Of a stretch of DNA of 64,000 nt, positions 1-7,883 are shown piece after piece. The notes beneath the pieces are model-generated. The model made no database searches and was not told the origin of the DNA. It worked only from the letters and a program-made list of their open reading frames with translations. Source of the DNA: Streptomyces omiyaensis. GTDB taxonomy: Bacteria; Actinomycetota; Actinomycetes; Streptomycetales; Streptomycetaceae. The first letter of the stretch is position 1, and each line of letters begins with the position of its first letter. A program made the translations under genes and the position numbers. The stretch covers positions 290,471-354,470 of the forward strand of contig NZ_BMVV01000008.1 of assembly GCF_014650895.1 (NCBI RefSeq). Direction: 5' to 3'.

Positions 1-619
1 ACACCGCCTGGAGCGTGTGCAGCTCCGCCGGCGACAGCCGCTCCAGCCGGGAGGCGAACCGCCGCCCGACCGCCCGGACCACCTCCATCGCCGCCGTGGC
101 GTCCGCCGCCGCGTCGTGCGCCCCCGCCAGCTCCACCTCGTAGTGCGCGCACAGGTCCGTCAGCGTCCGGCGGCCCTTGCGGTACCGGTCCAGATGCTTG
201 TCCAGCACCCGCGGATCGAGCACGCACAGCGCGGTGTGCTCCAGGTAGCGGCCCAGCGTCGACGCCCGATGGCGCCTCAGCTCCCGGTCCAGGATGGTGA
301 GGTCGAACGGCGCGTTCATCACCACCAGCGGCCGGCCGGCCGCGTTCTGCTCCGCCAGGGCGCGCCCCAGCTCCTCCATCACGGGGGACGGCCAGCGGCC
401 GTTCCGCTGGAGGTGGTCGTCCGTCAGTCCGTGGACCGCCGTGGCCCCTTCCGGCACCGGGACGCCCGGATTGACCAGCCAGCGGGTCACCCGGGGCCGC
501 GCTCCGGCGGCGTCCTGGACGACCAGAGCGGCGGACACGATCCGGTCCTGCTCGACGTCCACTCCGGTCGTCTCCGTGTCGAAAGCGGCCAGGGGCCCTT
601 CGTACCAGTTCGTCGTCAT
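1..619 (-). CDS. DnaQ-like DEDDh 3'-5' exonuclease, C-terminus cut off by the window edge
   Basis: Only the first ~206 codons are inside the window; the gene runs leftwards off the edge. Translating the reverse strand shows a DEDDh nuclease: FDTETTG at residues 13-19 (metal-binding D14 and E16), a central NAPFD near residue 105 carrying the second Asp, and AHDAAADA near residue 170 carrying the last His and Asp. Members of this family trim DNA 3' ends, either as the proofreading subunit of DNA polymerase III or as free-standing repair nucleases; the visible part cannot tell which. The ATG at 619 is the first start before the motif and gives the usual short N-terminus. It is divergent from the next gene across 122 bases. 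Confidence 0.85.
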   Translation of the reverse strand, partial: MTTNWYEGPLAAFDTETTGVDVEQDRIVSAALVVQDAAGARPRVTRWLVNPGVPVPEGATAVHGLTDDHLQRNGRWPSPVMEELGRALAEQNAAGRPLVVMNAPFDLTILDRELRRHRASTLGRYLEHTALCVLDPRVLDKHLDRYRKGRRTLTDLCAHYEVELAGAHDAAADATAAMEVVRAVGRRFASRLERLSPAELHTLQAV

Positions 620-741
620 AGCCGAACTCCTCGCACACGCGCGGCAGATGGCCAACCCCCTGCCCCGAAGCGGTGATACCCGCCCTGTTTGCGCCGTACG
701 CGGACCGGTGACAACAGGGGTGACGGGGGAAGGACGTTCAC

Positions 742-1308
742 ATGGCGCTCGCCCAGCCCGAGTCGGGAGGACTGCCGCCCCAGCGGGTGGCCCCGGCCCG
801 CGGTTCACTCGCCACCACCGCCTGCATGGAGACCCTCCAGGTGGCCTACCTGCACGCCGTCGCCGCGGCGGCGGGCTGCTCGCTCGGGCAGCCCTTCCCG
901 GACAACGGCATCGACTGGCACGTGAGCCACGGCTCGCCCGCACACACCGTCGACGACGAGGTCACCATCAAGGTGCAGCTCAAGTGCACCTACCAGCTGC
1001 CGCCCCACCCCAAGGGGAGCACCTTCCCCTTCACCCTCGACAACGACCACCTGGTCAAGCTCGCCCGGTCCCCCGTGGCCGTGCACAAGATCCTGGTCGT
1101 GATGATCGCCCCGAGAGACCCGGAGGACTGGCTGCGCGCGAGCCACGACCGGCTCGACCTGCGGCACTGCTGCTACTGGATGAACCTGGCCGGGCACCCG
1201 GTCACCGGACGCCACCGGACCACCGTGCGCGTCCCCACGGCGCGGATCTTCGACGACCGGGCGCTCTGCGAGATCATGACCCGGGTCGGCCGGGGAGGGA
1301 GACCCTGA
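742..1308 (+). CDS. DUF4365-like protein of unknown function
   Basis: 188 residues, preceded by a good Shine-Dalgarno sequence (GGGGGAAGGA, 7 bases before the ATG). From residue 28 it has the pattern I associate with DUF4365: METLQVAYLHAVAAAAG, then GIDWHV with D58, then a beta-strand ending VQLK at 78-81. In that family the Glu, Asp and Q/E-x-K arrangement resembles a PD-(D/E)XK nuclease core, so a nucleic-acid role is possible, but nothing here proves catalysis. The stop overlaps the start of the next gene by one base (TGATG), so the two are almost certainly cotranscribed and translationally coupled. Family assignment is from memory of the pattern, not from a search. Confidence 0.6.
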   Translation: MALAQPESGGLPPQRVAPARGSLATTACMETLQVAYLHAVAAAAGCSLGQPFPDNGIDWHVSHGSPAHTVDDEVTIKVQLKCTYQLPPHPKGSTFPFTLDNDHLVKLARSPVAVHKILVVMIAPRDPEDWLRASHDRLDLRHCCYWMNLAGHPVTGRHRTTVRVPTARIFDDRALCEIMTRVGRGGRP

Positions 1309-2594
1309 TGCACCGACCGATCGACGAGTCCGGACACGGGACGGGAGGCGGCGCCGGGCGCGGCCCCGTCCCGCCTCCGTACCGGCCCCACCCCGTGCCG
1401 TCCGCCGGCCCCGCCGGCTCCTGGACCGACCCCGGCGACGGCGTGCCCGACCCCGGCCGGGTCGACCCGCGCGTCCTCGGTGCCCTCCTCGCCCGGCACG
1501 GCTGGCGGCGCCGCGGCGGGCCGGCCGGCCGGTACGGACGGTGGACGCCGCCCGGCGACGGGCCGGGCGGCGGCACCAGCCTCCTCGTCCCCGACACCCT
1601 GGCCTTCCCCGACAGCGAGGAGCTGATCGGGGAGGCCCTCACGGCGCTCGCCCGCAGCGGCACCCCCGCCGCGCGCGAGGTCCTCACCGGCCTCGCCGTC
1701 CCCAGCGACGAGATCCGCTGGTGGCGCGAGGTGCCCCCGGGGCCGGCCGGCACCGTCCCCTGGCCCGCGCAGGAACAGCTCCGCGCCGCCGCCCGCGGCG
1801 TCCTCCTGGCCGGCGCCCTCGCCGTGCGCGGCCGGGCCGGGTACCACGGCTCCCGGCACCGCTCCGCCGCGCGGGCCGCCCTCGACGCGGTCCTCGTCGG
1901 CACCGACCCCGGCGGCCGCGCGCTGACCGCCTTCCTGCCCGTCCCGCCGGGCCGCCCCCTCGCCGTCCGGCTCCACCACGCCCTGCACGCCGCCCGCGAG
2001 GCCGTCGACTACCAGCGCGCCACCAACGGCATGGAGGCCTTCGACTCGGCCGTCGAGGCCGGTGTCAGCCGCGAGCTCACCGAGGCGCTCGTCGCCCTCG
2101 TCCGGGGTACGGAAGGCGTCCGCATCGCCCTCGCCTGGGCGCCGGCCGCCGGCGTCCCGGACGGCTGCGCCGCCCGGCCCGAGCCCGTCGAGTTCTCGCC
2201 CGGCGACCTGCCCGCGCTCCGCGAGGCGAGTGCCCGCTACCTCACGGACGAGCCCTCCGTCCCCGTCCGGATCACCGGCGCCGTCGTCCGGCTCCGCCGT
2301 TCCGGGCCGCGCGGCGGGGGCACGGTCAAGCTCCGGGTGCTCGGCGGCGCCGAGGTGGGCCACGTCCGGGTCGCCCTCGACGAGGAGGCGTACCGCACCG
2401 CCGGCCACGCCCACCTCGTCGGCCTCCCCATCCGGGTCGTCGGCCGCCTGGAGAGCCGCGGCGGCTTCCGGCGGCTCGCCGACGCCTCGGACGTGGTCCC
2501 GGTGCAGGTGGACGAGGCCGAGCGGGACCGCCTGATGAAGTCGCTGCACGAGGACCTCGACTACTTCGAGGAGGCGTGCGGGCCGGGGGAGTAG
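1308..2594 (+). CDS. Uncharacterised 428-residue protein
   Basis: I do not recognise this protein. It begins with a ~45-residue Gly/Pro-rich segment, continues as an Ala/Arg/Leu-rich, mainly helical region (about residues 50-310), and ends in a beta-rich stretch from about residue 320 (PVRITGAVVRLRR onwards) that reads like an OB- or barrel-type fold. No signal peptide or membrane segment is visible. The ATG at 1308 overlaps the stop of the upstream DUF4365-like gene by one base, which fixes the start and suggests the two products work together. It ends 117 bases before thrS and no terminator is evident between, but thrS seems to have its own promoter. Confidence 0.7.
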   Translation: MHRPIDESGHGTGGGAGRGPVPPPYRPHPVPSAGPAGSWTDPGDGVPDPGRVDPRVLGALLARHGWRRRGGPAGRYGRWTPPGDGPGGGTSLLVPDTLAFPDSEELIGEALTALARSGTPAAREVLTGLAVPSDEIRWWREVPPGPAGTVPWPAQEQLRAAARGVLLAGALAVRGRAGYHGSRHRSAARAALDAVLVGTDPGGRALTAFLPVPPGRPLAVRLHHALHAAREAVDYQRATNGMEAFDSAVEAGVSRELTEALVALVRGTEGVRIALAWAPAAGVPDGCAARPEPVEFSPGDLPALREASARYLTDEPSVPVRITGAVVRLRRSGPRGGGTVKLRVLGGAEVGHVRVALDEEAYRTAGHAHLVGLPIRVVGRLESRGGFRRLADASDVVPVQVDEAERDRLMKSLHEDLDYFEEACGPGE

Positions 2595-2620
2595 CGGCGA
2601 GCGGCGAGCGGCCGGGCCCG

Positions 2621-2626
2621 TAAGAT
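2621..2626 (+). promoter_or_regulatory. Probable -10 element of the thrS promoter
   Basis: TAAGAT fits the vegetative TANNNT consensus and lies 27 bases after the upstream stop codon. Transcription would begin about position 2632, so the RNA would open directly into the tandem hairpins described in the next entry. I see no convincing -35 hexamer in the GC-rich repeat before it. Confidence 0.5.
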
Positions 2627-2634
2627 CGAGGGGA

Positions 2635-2711
2635 CGCGGCACCTCGTCTCTGCCGCGCGCCACCGACGCCGGCACCTCGTGTCTGCCGGCGCCCCGATGC
2701 ATGGAGTACCC
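2635..2711 (+). promoter_or_regulatory. thrS leader: two tandem hairpins with threonine-anticodon-like loops
   Basis: Hairpin 1 is CGCGGCA (2635-2641), a 9-base loop CCTCGTCTC (2642-2650) and TGCCGCG (2651-2657). Hairpin 2 is CGCCGGCA (2667-2674), loop CCTCGTGTC (2675-2683) and TGCCGGCG (2684-2691). The loops differ at one base; in each the central triplet is CGT, preceded by T, as in the anticodon loop of tRNA-Thr(CGU) with U33. The Shine-Dalgarno GGAG (2703-2706) starts 11 bases after hairpin 2, five bases before the GTG start. In E. coli, ThrRS represses its own translation by binding anticodon-arm mimics in the thrS leader; by analogy I infer a ThrRS operator. The hairpins are seen directly; the function is inference. 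Confidence 0.6.
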
Positions 2712-4688
2712 GTGTCCGAAGTCCGTGTGACCGTCCCGACCGCCTCAGGACCCGAGGAGAGGACGGTGAGCGCGGGCACCACGGCCGGCGCCCTGTTCGC
2801 CGACGACCGCACCGTCATCGCCGCCCGCGTCGCGGGCGAGCTGAAGGACCTCTCGTACGAGCTCGCCGAGGGCGACGTCGTCGAGGGCGTCGAGATCGGC
2901 TCCGAGGACGGCCTGAACATCCTGCGCCACTCCACCGCGCACGTCATGGCCCAGGCCGTGCAGGAGCTCTTCCCCGAGGCCAAGCTGGGCATCGGCCCGC
3001 CGGTCCGCGACGGCTTCTACTACGACTTCGACGTCGAGAAGCCGTTCACGCCCGAGGATCTCAAGGCCATCGAGAAGAAGATGCAGGAGATCCAGAAGCG
3101 CGGCCAGCGCTTCGCCCGCCGCGTCGTCACCGACGAGGACGCCCGCGAGGAGCTCGCCGACGAGCCGTACAAGCTGGAGCTCATCGGCATCAAGGGCTCC
3201 GCGTCGACCGACGACGGTGCGAACGTCGAGGTGGGCGGCGGCGAGCTGACCATCTACGACAACCTGGACGCCAAGACCGGCGAGCTGTGCTGGAAGGACC
3301 TCTGCCGCGGTCCCCACCTGCCCACCACCCGGAACATCCCGGCGTTCAAGCTCATGCGCAACGCGGCCGCCTACTGGCGCGGCAGCGAGAAGAACCCGAT
3401 GCTCCAGCGCATCTACGGCACCGCCTGGCCGTCGAAGGACGAGCTGAAGGCCCACCTCGACTTCCTGGCCGAGGCCGAGAAGCGCGACCACCGCAAGCTG
3501 GGCAACGAGCTCGACCTCTTCTCCGTCCCGGACGAGATCGGCTCCGGCCTCGCCGTCTTCCACCCCAAGGGCGGCATCATCCGCCGGGTCATGGAGGACT
3601 ACTCGCGCAAGCGGCACGAGGAGGAGGGCTACGAGTTCGTCTACTCGCCGCACGCCACCAAGGGCAAGCTGTTCGAGAAGTCGGGCCACCTCGACTGGTA
3701 CGCCGAGGGCATGTACCCCCCCATGCAGCTCGACGAGGGCGTGGACTACTACCTCAAGCCCATGAACTGCCCGATGCACAACCTGATCTTCGACGCGCGC
3801 GGGCGCTCCTACCGTGAGCTGCCGCTGCGCCTGTTCGAGTTCGGCACCGTGTACCGGTACGAGAAGTCGGGCGTCGTCCACGGCCTGACCCGCGCCCGCG
3901 GCTTCACCCAGGACGACGCGCACATCTACTGCACCCGCGAGCAGATGGCGGACGAGCTCGACCGCACCCTGACCTTCGTCCTGAACCTGCTCCGCGACTA
4001 CGGTCTGACCGACTTCTACCTGGAGCTGTCGACCAAGGACCCGGAGAAGTTCGTCGGCTCCGACGAGGTGTGGGAGGAGGCCACCGCCGTCCTCCAGCAG
4101 GTCGCCGAGAAGCAGGGCCTGCCGCTCACCCCCGACCCGGGCGGCGCCGCCTTCTACGGCCCGAAGATCTCGGTCCAGGCGCGGGACGCCATCGGCCGCA
4201 CCTGGCAGATGTCGACCGTCCAGCTCGACTTCAACCTGCCGGAGCGCTTCGACCTGGAGTACACCGCCCCGGACGGCACCAAGCAGCGCCCGGTCATGAT
4301 CCACCGCGCGCTCTTCGGCTCGATCGAGCGGTTCTTCGCGGTGCTCCTGGAGCACTACGCGGGCGCCATGCCGCCGTGGCTGGCCCCGGTCCAGGCGACC
4401 GGCATCCCGATCGGCGACGCGCACGTCGACTACCTGCAGGAGTTCGCCGCCAAGGCGAAGAAGCAGGGGCTGCGCGTGGAGGTCGACTCCTCCTCGGACC
4501 GGATGCAGAAGAAGATCCGCAACGCGCAGAAGCAGAAGGTCCCCTTCATGATCATCGCGGGTGACGAGGACATGGCCGCCGGCGCCGTCTCCTTCCGCTA
4601 CCGCGACGGTTCGCAGGAGAACGGCATCCCCGCCGACGAGGCCATCGCCAAGATCGCCAAGATCGTCGAGGAGCGCGCCCAGGTCTGA
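2712..4688 (+). CDS. thrS: Threonyl-tRNA synthetase
   Basis: Class II synthetase that charges tRNA-Thr in the cytoplasm. From the GTG at 2712 the protein is 658 residues, the usual Streptomyces length, with GGAG five bases upstream; an in-frame ATG at 2697 would lie too close to the hairpins. Domains in order: TGS (about 1-65), the editing/SAD domain with HSTAH at 73-77 and CRGPHLP, the catalytic core with VYSPHATKGKLFEKSGH and KPMNCPMHN (C353 is the expected zinc ligand), then the anticodon-binding domain ending in SFRYRDGSQ. It is followed by the HIT gene and then the PIM genes, the same order as in M. tuberculosis. Likely regulated through its hairpin leader. Confidence 0.96.
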   Translation: MSEVRVTVPTASGPEERTVSAGTTAGALFADDRTVIAARVAGELKDLSYELAEGDVVEGVEIGSEDGLNILRHSTAHVMAQAVQELFPEAKLGIGPPVRDGFYYDFDVEKPFTPEDLKAIEKKMQEIQKRGQRFARRVVTDEDAREELADEPYKLELIGIKGSASTDDGANVEVGGGELTIYDNLDAKTGELCWKDLCRGPHLPTTRNIPAFKLMRNAAAYWRGSEKNPMLQRIYGTAWPSKDELKAHLDFLAEAEKRDHRKLGNELDLFSVPDEIGSGLAVFHPKGGIIRRVMEDYSRKRHEEEGYEFVYSPHATKGKLFEKSGHLDWYAEGMYPPMQLDEGVDYYLKPMNCPMHNLIFDARGRSYRELPLRLFEFGTVYRYEKSGVVHGLTRARGFTQDDAHIYCTREQMADELDRTLTFVLNLLRDYGLTDFYLELSTKDPEKFVGSDEVWEEATAVLQQVAEKQGLPLTPDPGGAAFYGPKISVQARDAIGRTWQMSTVQLDFNLPERFDLEYTAPDGTKQRPVMIHRALFGSIERFFAVLLEHYAGAMPPWLAPVQATGIPIGDAHVDYLQEFAAKAKKQGLRVEVDSSSDRMQKKIRNAQKQKVPFMIIAGDEDMAAGAVSFRYRDGSQENGIPADEAIAKIAKIVEERAQV

Positions 4689-4702
4689 CGGCCGGCGCGG
4701 CT

Positions 4703-5407
4703 TCAGGAGGCCCCCGGGAAGTCCCCCGGGGGCCTCTCCCCGTTCCCCGGCTTCTCGTCCTCCCGGGTGAAGGCCTGGATCAGCCAGGACGAGAAGGAAC
4801 CCGTCACCGCGCCCAGCAGCGCCAGCCCGCAGGCCATCAGGCCGACCGCGACCGTCCTGCCGATCGGCGTCACCGGGGTCACGTCGCCGTAGCCGACCGT
4901 CGCCAGGGTGGCGCAGGCCCACCAGACCGAGTCGCCGAAGGTGAGGATCGTGGCGCCGGGGGCGTCGGCCTCGTGGTGGTAGACGGTGAGCGCGGCGGTG
5001 AAGCCGAGCAGGGAGACCGAGAGGCCGGAGTAGACCATCACCCGGGCGTAGAGGCCGAGCCGCGGCTGGCCCCGGCGGCGCTGCACCCGGTCGTAGAGCG
5101 CCACCATCCGGACCGGGCGCAGCAGCGGCAGCAGGAGGACCACCGTGTCCAGCAGGTGGGTCCGGACGAAGCGGAGCGGGTGCAGGCCGCTGAGCCGGAG
5201 CCGCACCACGTAGTCCGTGACGAAGACCGCCCAGGCGCCGAGGACGACCCCGACGCAGAGGTCCACGCCGAGCCTCGGGAGGTGGTCGCGGGCGAGGACC
5301 CGGACCGCGTACCCCGCGAGGTAGGCGAGTGAGGCCACGGCGAGCGGCAGCTCCATGCGGCGGTCCCAGCATTCCTGGCGGGGCGGTTTCGGGGGCCTTT
5401 CGCTCAT
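4703..5407 (-). CDS. Two-pore-helix type potassium channel family protein
   Basis: 234-residue integral membrane protein. The selectivity filter TVGYGD is at residues 170-175, preceded by the pore helix (TFGDSVWWACATLA) and followed by a final membrane helix (about 182-205). Four further hydrophobic segments lie at about 21-38, 47-66, 84-97 and 123-142, with an Arg-rich VRLRLSGLHPLRFVRTH linker, so the layout resembles a voltage-gated-like six-segment K+ channel rather than a KcsA-like two-segment one. No RCK/TrkA domain is attached; the C-terminal tail is short and charged. It converges on thrS, 14 bases from its stop. The first residues after the ATG at 5407 are Pro/Arg-rich; an internal ATG (residue 18) is a possible alternative start. 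Confidence 0.85.
   Translation of the reverse strand: MSERPPKPPRQECWDRRMELPLAVASLAYLAGYAVRVLARDHLPRLGVDLCVGVVLGAWAVFVTDYVVRLRLSGLHPLRFVRTHLLDTVVLLLPLLRPVRMVALYDRVQRRRGQPRLGLYARVMVYSGLSVSLLGFTAALTVYHHEADAPGATILTFGDSVWWACATLATVGYGDVTPVTPIGRTVAVGLMACGLALLGAVTGSFSSWLIQAFTREDEKPGNGERPPGDFPGAS
4707..4736. terminator. Terminator of thrS lying inside the 3' end of the convergent channel gene
   Basis: GAGGCCCCCGGG (4707-4718) pairs perfectly with CCCGGGGGCCTC (4725-4736) around a 6-base loop. It starts 18 bases after the thrS stop. It also forms the last codons of the K+ channel gene on the other strand, so it probably serves only the rightward transcript fully. Confidence 0.75.
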
Positions 5408-5471
5408 CGGATCAGGATCACCCGCGAAGGCTTCGCTCGCCCCGCCGACACGTTCCGAACGGGCGAAGCAA

Positions 5472-5477
5472 TATGCT
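5472..5477 (+). promoter_or_regulatory. -10 element for a probably leaderless HIT-family mRNA
   Basis: TATGCT fits TANNNT and ends exactly seven bases before the ATG at 5485, the spacing expected when transcription begins at the A of the start codon. There is no Shine-Dalgarno sequence before that ATG, which supports a leaderless message. Confidence 0.5.
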
Positions 5478-5484
5478 GCACGGC

Positions 5485-6036
5485 ATGACGACTGAGCCGG
5501 AGCAGCAGATCGGAGTGGGGGCGCCGGACGCGTTCCAGCGCCTGTGGACGCCTCACCGGATGGCCTACATCCAGGGCGAGAACAAGCCGACCGGGCCGGG
5601 GGCCGACGACGGCTGTCCGTTCTGCTCGATCCCGTCGAAGTCGGACGAGGACGCGCTGGTGATCGCCCGGGGCGGCAGCGTGTACGCGGTCCTCAACCTG
5701 TACCCGTACAACGGCGGACACCTGATGGTCGTCCCGTACCGGCACGTCGCCGACTACACGGACCTGGACGCCGCGGAGACGGCCGAGCTCGCCGACTTCA
5801 CCAAGCGCGCGATGGTCGCGCTGCGCGCCGCGTCGGGTGCGCACGGCTTCAACATCGGGATGAACCAGGGCGCCGTGGCGGGGGCCGGGATCGCCGCCCA
5901 CCTGCACCAGCACGTCGTGCCCCGCTGGGGCGGCGACACCAACTTCATGCCGGTCGTCGGTCACACCAAGGTGCTCCCGCAGCTGCTCGCGGACACCCGG
6001 AAGATGCTGGCCGACGCCTGGCCGGCCACCGTCTGA
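5485..6036 (+). CDS. HIT-family nucleotide phosphorylase/hydrolase (Ap4A phosphorylase type)
   Basis: 183 residues. The histidine triad is HLHQHVV near the C-terminus, and CPFC near residues 44-47 matches the zinc-type HIT subgroup. The gene sits between thrS and pgsA, the place held in M. tuberculosis by Rv2613c, a diadenosine tetraphosphate phosphorylase; I therefore infer the same role. Aminoacyl-tRNA synthetases make Ap4A as a side product, which fits the thrS neighbourhood. The start is uncertain: ATG 5485 has a -10 box seven bases before it (leaderless), while ATG 5473 would add MLHG and overlap that box. The gene starts 77 bases after the divergent channel gene. Confidence 0.88.
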   Translation: MTTEPEQQIGVGAPDAFQRLWTPHRMAYIQGENKPTGPGADDGCPFCSIPSKSDEDALVIARGGSVYAVLNLYPYNGGHLMVVPYRHVADYTDLDAAETAELADFTKRAMVALRAASGAHGFNIGMNQGAVAGAGIAAHLHQHVVPRWGGDTNFMPVVGHTKVLPQLLADTRKMLADAWPATV

Positions 6037-6050
6037 ACCGTCGTGTCCGT

Positions 6051-6080
6051 ACGGCCCCGGGGCGCGCGCCCCGGGGCCGT
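6051..6080. terminator. 30-base perfect palindrome, bidirectional terminator
   Basis: ACGGCCCCGGGG, CGCGCG, CCCCGGGGCCGT: the whole element is self-complementary. It lies 15 bases after the HIT stop and 21 bases beyond the stop of the convergent membrane-protein gene, so it can end transcription from both sides. Confidence 0.75.
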
Positions 6081-6101
6081 CGGCGTTCCCGCGGGCGGCG
6101 G

Positions 6102-7760
6102 TCAGGCGTCGTAGACGTCGGCCTTCCTCGGACCGGCCTCCTGCACGCCCCCGCCCAGGACGAGGGAGCGGTTGGTGAAGCGCTCGGTGTCCACGTTGTG
6201 CTCGTCGAGGAAGCGGATGGTCGCGGTGTGGACGGCGCGGAGCACGGGGGTGGCCATGCGGATGGCGTCGTCGGCCATGAAGCGGTTCTTCCAGAGCGGG
6301 CCGGCCCAGACGTGCCGGAGGCCGAAGGGCTCGGGCAGGCTCATCTTGCCGCCGAGGAACTCCAGGACCGGCGGGTACCAGGTGAGCGGGGCGCGGACGG
6401 CGAGCCGGACGATGTCGTCGGTGCCGAGCAGCGGCTGGGGGATCTCCTTGGTCTCCCAGAAGCGGACGGTCTTCGAGACCTCCTTGGACTTCCCCTTGGG
6501 CTTGGTGGTGAAGAGGCCGTGGACGGGGCCGAGGGCGTGCCCGGTGACCTCGATGCGCAGGGTGTGGTGGAGCGAGGTGACGGTCACCATCATGGTGAGC
6601 ACCACGTTCCCGTCCCAGAGGGTGAACTGGACGCCCAGGTAGTGGCGGTTGCCGGCGTCGAACTGCTGCTCGTTGCAGATGCGCTGTATCTCGTGCGGCT
6701 TGACCTGGAAGTGGACGATGTTGTCGCCCTCGGGGCGGGAGACCTCGTCGGCGCCCTCGCCCACCGGGGAGACGATCCAGTGCTTCACGGTCGGCTTGGG
6801 GAAGCCGGTCTTGAGGGAGCCGCGCTCCAGGAGGGTGAGCTGGTCGTGGATCTTGCGGATCAGGTCCCAGGCGCGGAAGTCGTGCATCTCGCGGCCCGCG
6901 ACGGGCACCAGCTCCTCGGCCAGGGTCCAGCTGCCCCAGCGGGTGCCGAGGCCGAGGATGCCCTTGGGGCCGGCGTAGAAGACCACGTTGGACTGCTGCT
7001 CGGCGGCGAGCTTCTCCAGGTTGAGACGGAGCTCCTCGGCGGACTTCTCGCCCGGGTCCTTGGGGACGGACTCGGGGACCTGGGCGCCGACGCCGCCGCC
7101 GCTGAGCAGCCCGGTCCAGCGCTCGCGGAGGTCCATGGCGGCGGTCAGGCAGATCCGGCTCGCCAGGTACCAGCCGACGACCGGGGCGACCATCATCGCC
7201 CGCAGGTAGTTGGGCAGCACCCCGTCGAAGGGGAGCTTGAGCAGGAAGAGGACGGCGACGAGGCCGAAGGCCCAGAGCAGGACGGTGCCGATGAGGCTGG
7301 TCCGCTTGTTCTCGGAGCCGGCGGCGGTGCGGCGCAGGTGGATCAAGCCGAGCCAGAGGAGCAGGCCGGGCAGGAAGAGGACGCCGCAGACGAAGGTGAC
7401 GAGGGTCAGCTTGACGTCGCGGCGGCGGCGGATGTGGGTGGCGGCGAGGCAGTGCTCCACCACCGGCTGGGGCTCGGCGCCGAAGGACTGGATGAGGGCC
7501 TTGCGGCCGCCGCCGAGCATGCGGACCTGCACGGCCCGCGAGAAGGCCTCGCCGAGGTCGGGGCGGAAGAGCTTCTCCCACTTCCCCTTCTTGATCCCGG
7601 TCTTGTAGTACTCGTTGTCGGCTTCCTGGATGGTCTCCAGGGGGCTGTCCCGGTACGCGGCCGAGGCCAGCGCGTTCGTCGCACCGGTCAGGCCGCTGCC
7701 GCCCTGGAGCGGGATCTGTGCCCCCGGTCCGAAACCGTCGATCGCCACTTGTGCCCCCAT
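6102..7760 (-). CDS. Uncharacterised multi-pass membrane protein
   Basis: 552 residues from the ATG at 7760; upstream in-frame sequence lacks a credible start. I do not recognise a named family. The N-terminal ~117 residues are soluble, with FRPDLGEAFSRAVQVRMLGGGRKALIQSFG. Three membrane segments follow at about 118-141, 155-175 and 187-204, and then a large soluble C-terminal region of ~345 residues with mixed strands and helices and several conserved-looking aromatic clusters (TRWGSWTLAEE, RHYLGVQFTLWDGN, VWAGPLWKNRFM). It converges on the HIT gene and lies downstream of EF-G2 on the same strand, with a hairpin between, so it is probably a separate unit. Confidence 0.75.
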   Translation of the reverse strand: MGAQVAIDGFGPGAQIPLQGGSGLTGATNALASAAYRDSPLETIQEADNEYYKTGIKKGKWEKLFRPDLGEAFSRAVQVRMLGGGRKALIQSFGAEPQPVVEHCLAATHIRRRRDVKLTLVTFVCGVLFLPGLLLWLGLIHLRRTAAGSENKRTSLIGTVLLWAFGLVAVLFLLKLPFDGVLPNYLRAMMVAPVVGWYLASRICLTAAMDLRERWTGLLSGGGVGAQVPESVPKDPGEKSAEELRLNLEKLAAEQQSNVVFYAGPKGILGLGTRWGSWTLAEELVPVAGREMHDFRAWDLIRKIHDQLTLLERGSLKTGFPKPTVKHWIVSPVGEGADEVSRPEGDNIVHFQVKPHEIQRICNEQQFDAGNRHYLGVQFTLWDGNVVLTMMVTVTSLHHTLRIEVTGHALGPVHGLFTTKPKGKSKEVSKTVRFWETKEIPQPLLGTDDIVRLAVRAPLTWYPPVLEFLGGKMSLPEPFGLRHVWAGPLWKNRFMADDAIRMATPVLRAVHTATIRFLDEHNVDTERFTNRSLVLGGGVQEAGPRKADVYDA

Positions 7761-7883
7761 CACCGCGAGTACCTGTGCGGGCTGTTCCCGACTGCCGCGC
7801 CCGGCACGCCTTCCGAGCTGGGCACCACAGCGTAACCGGGTGGCGTGGTATGCGTCACGGGCTGTGGACAACCGCGACCGGAA

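Noticed and set aside
620..741. PafBC-like motif (TTGTCACCG, then TACGGC) upstream of the leftward exonuclease gene
   Set aside because: Spacing is seven instead of eight and the final T of TANNNT is missing, unlike the ruvC and rarA elements.
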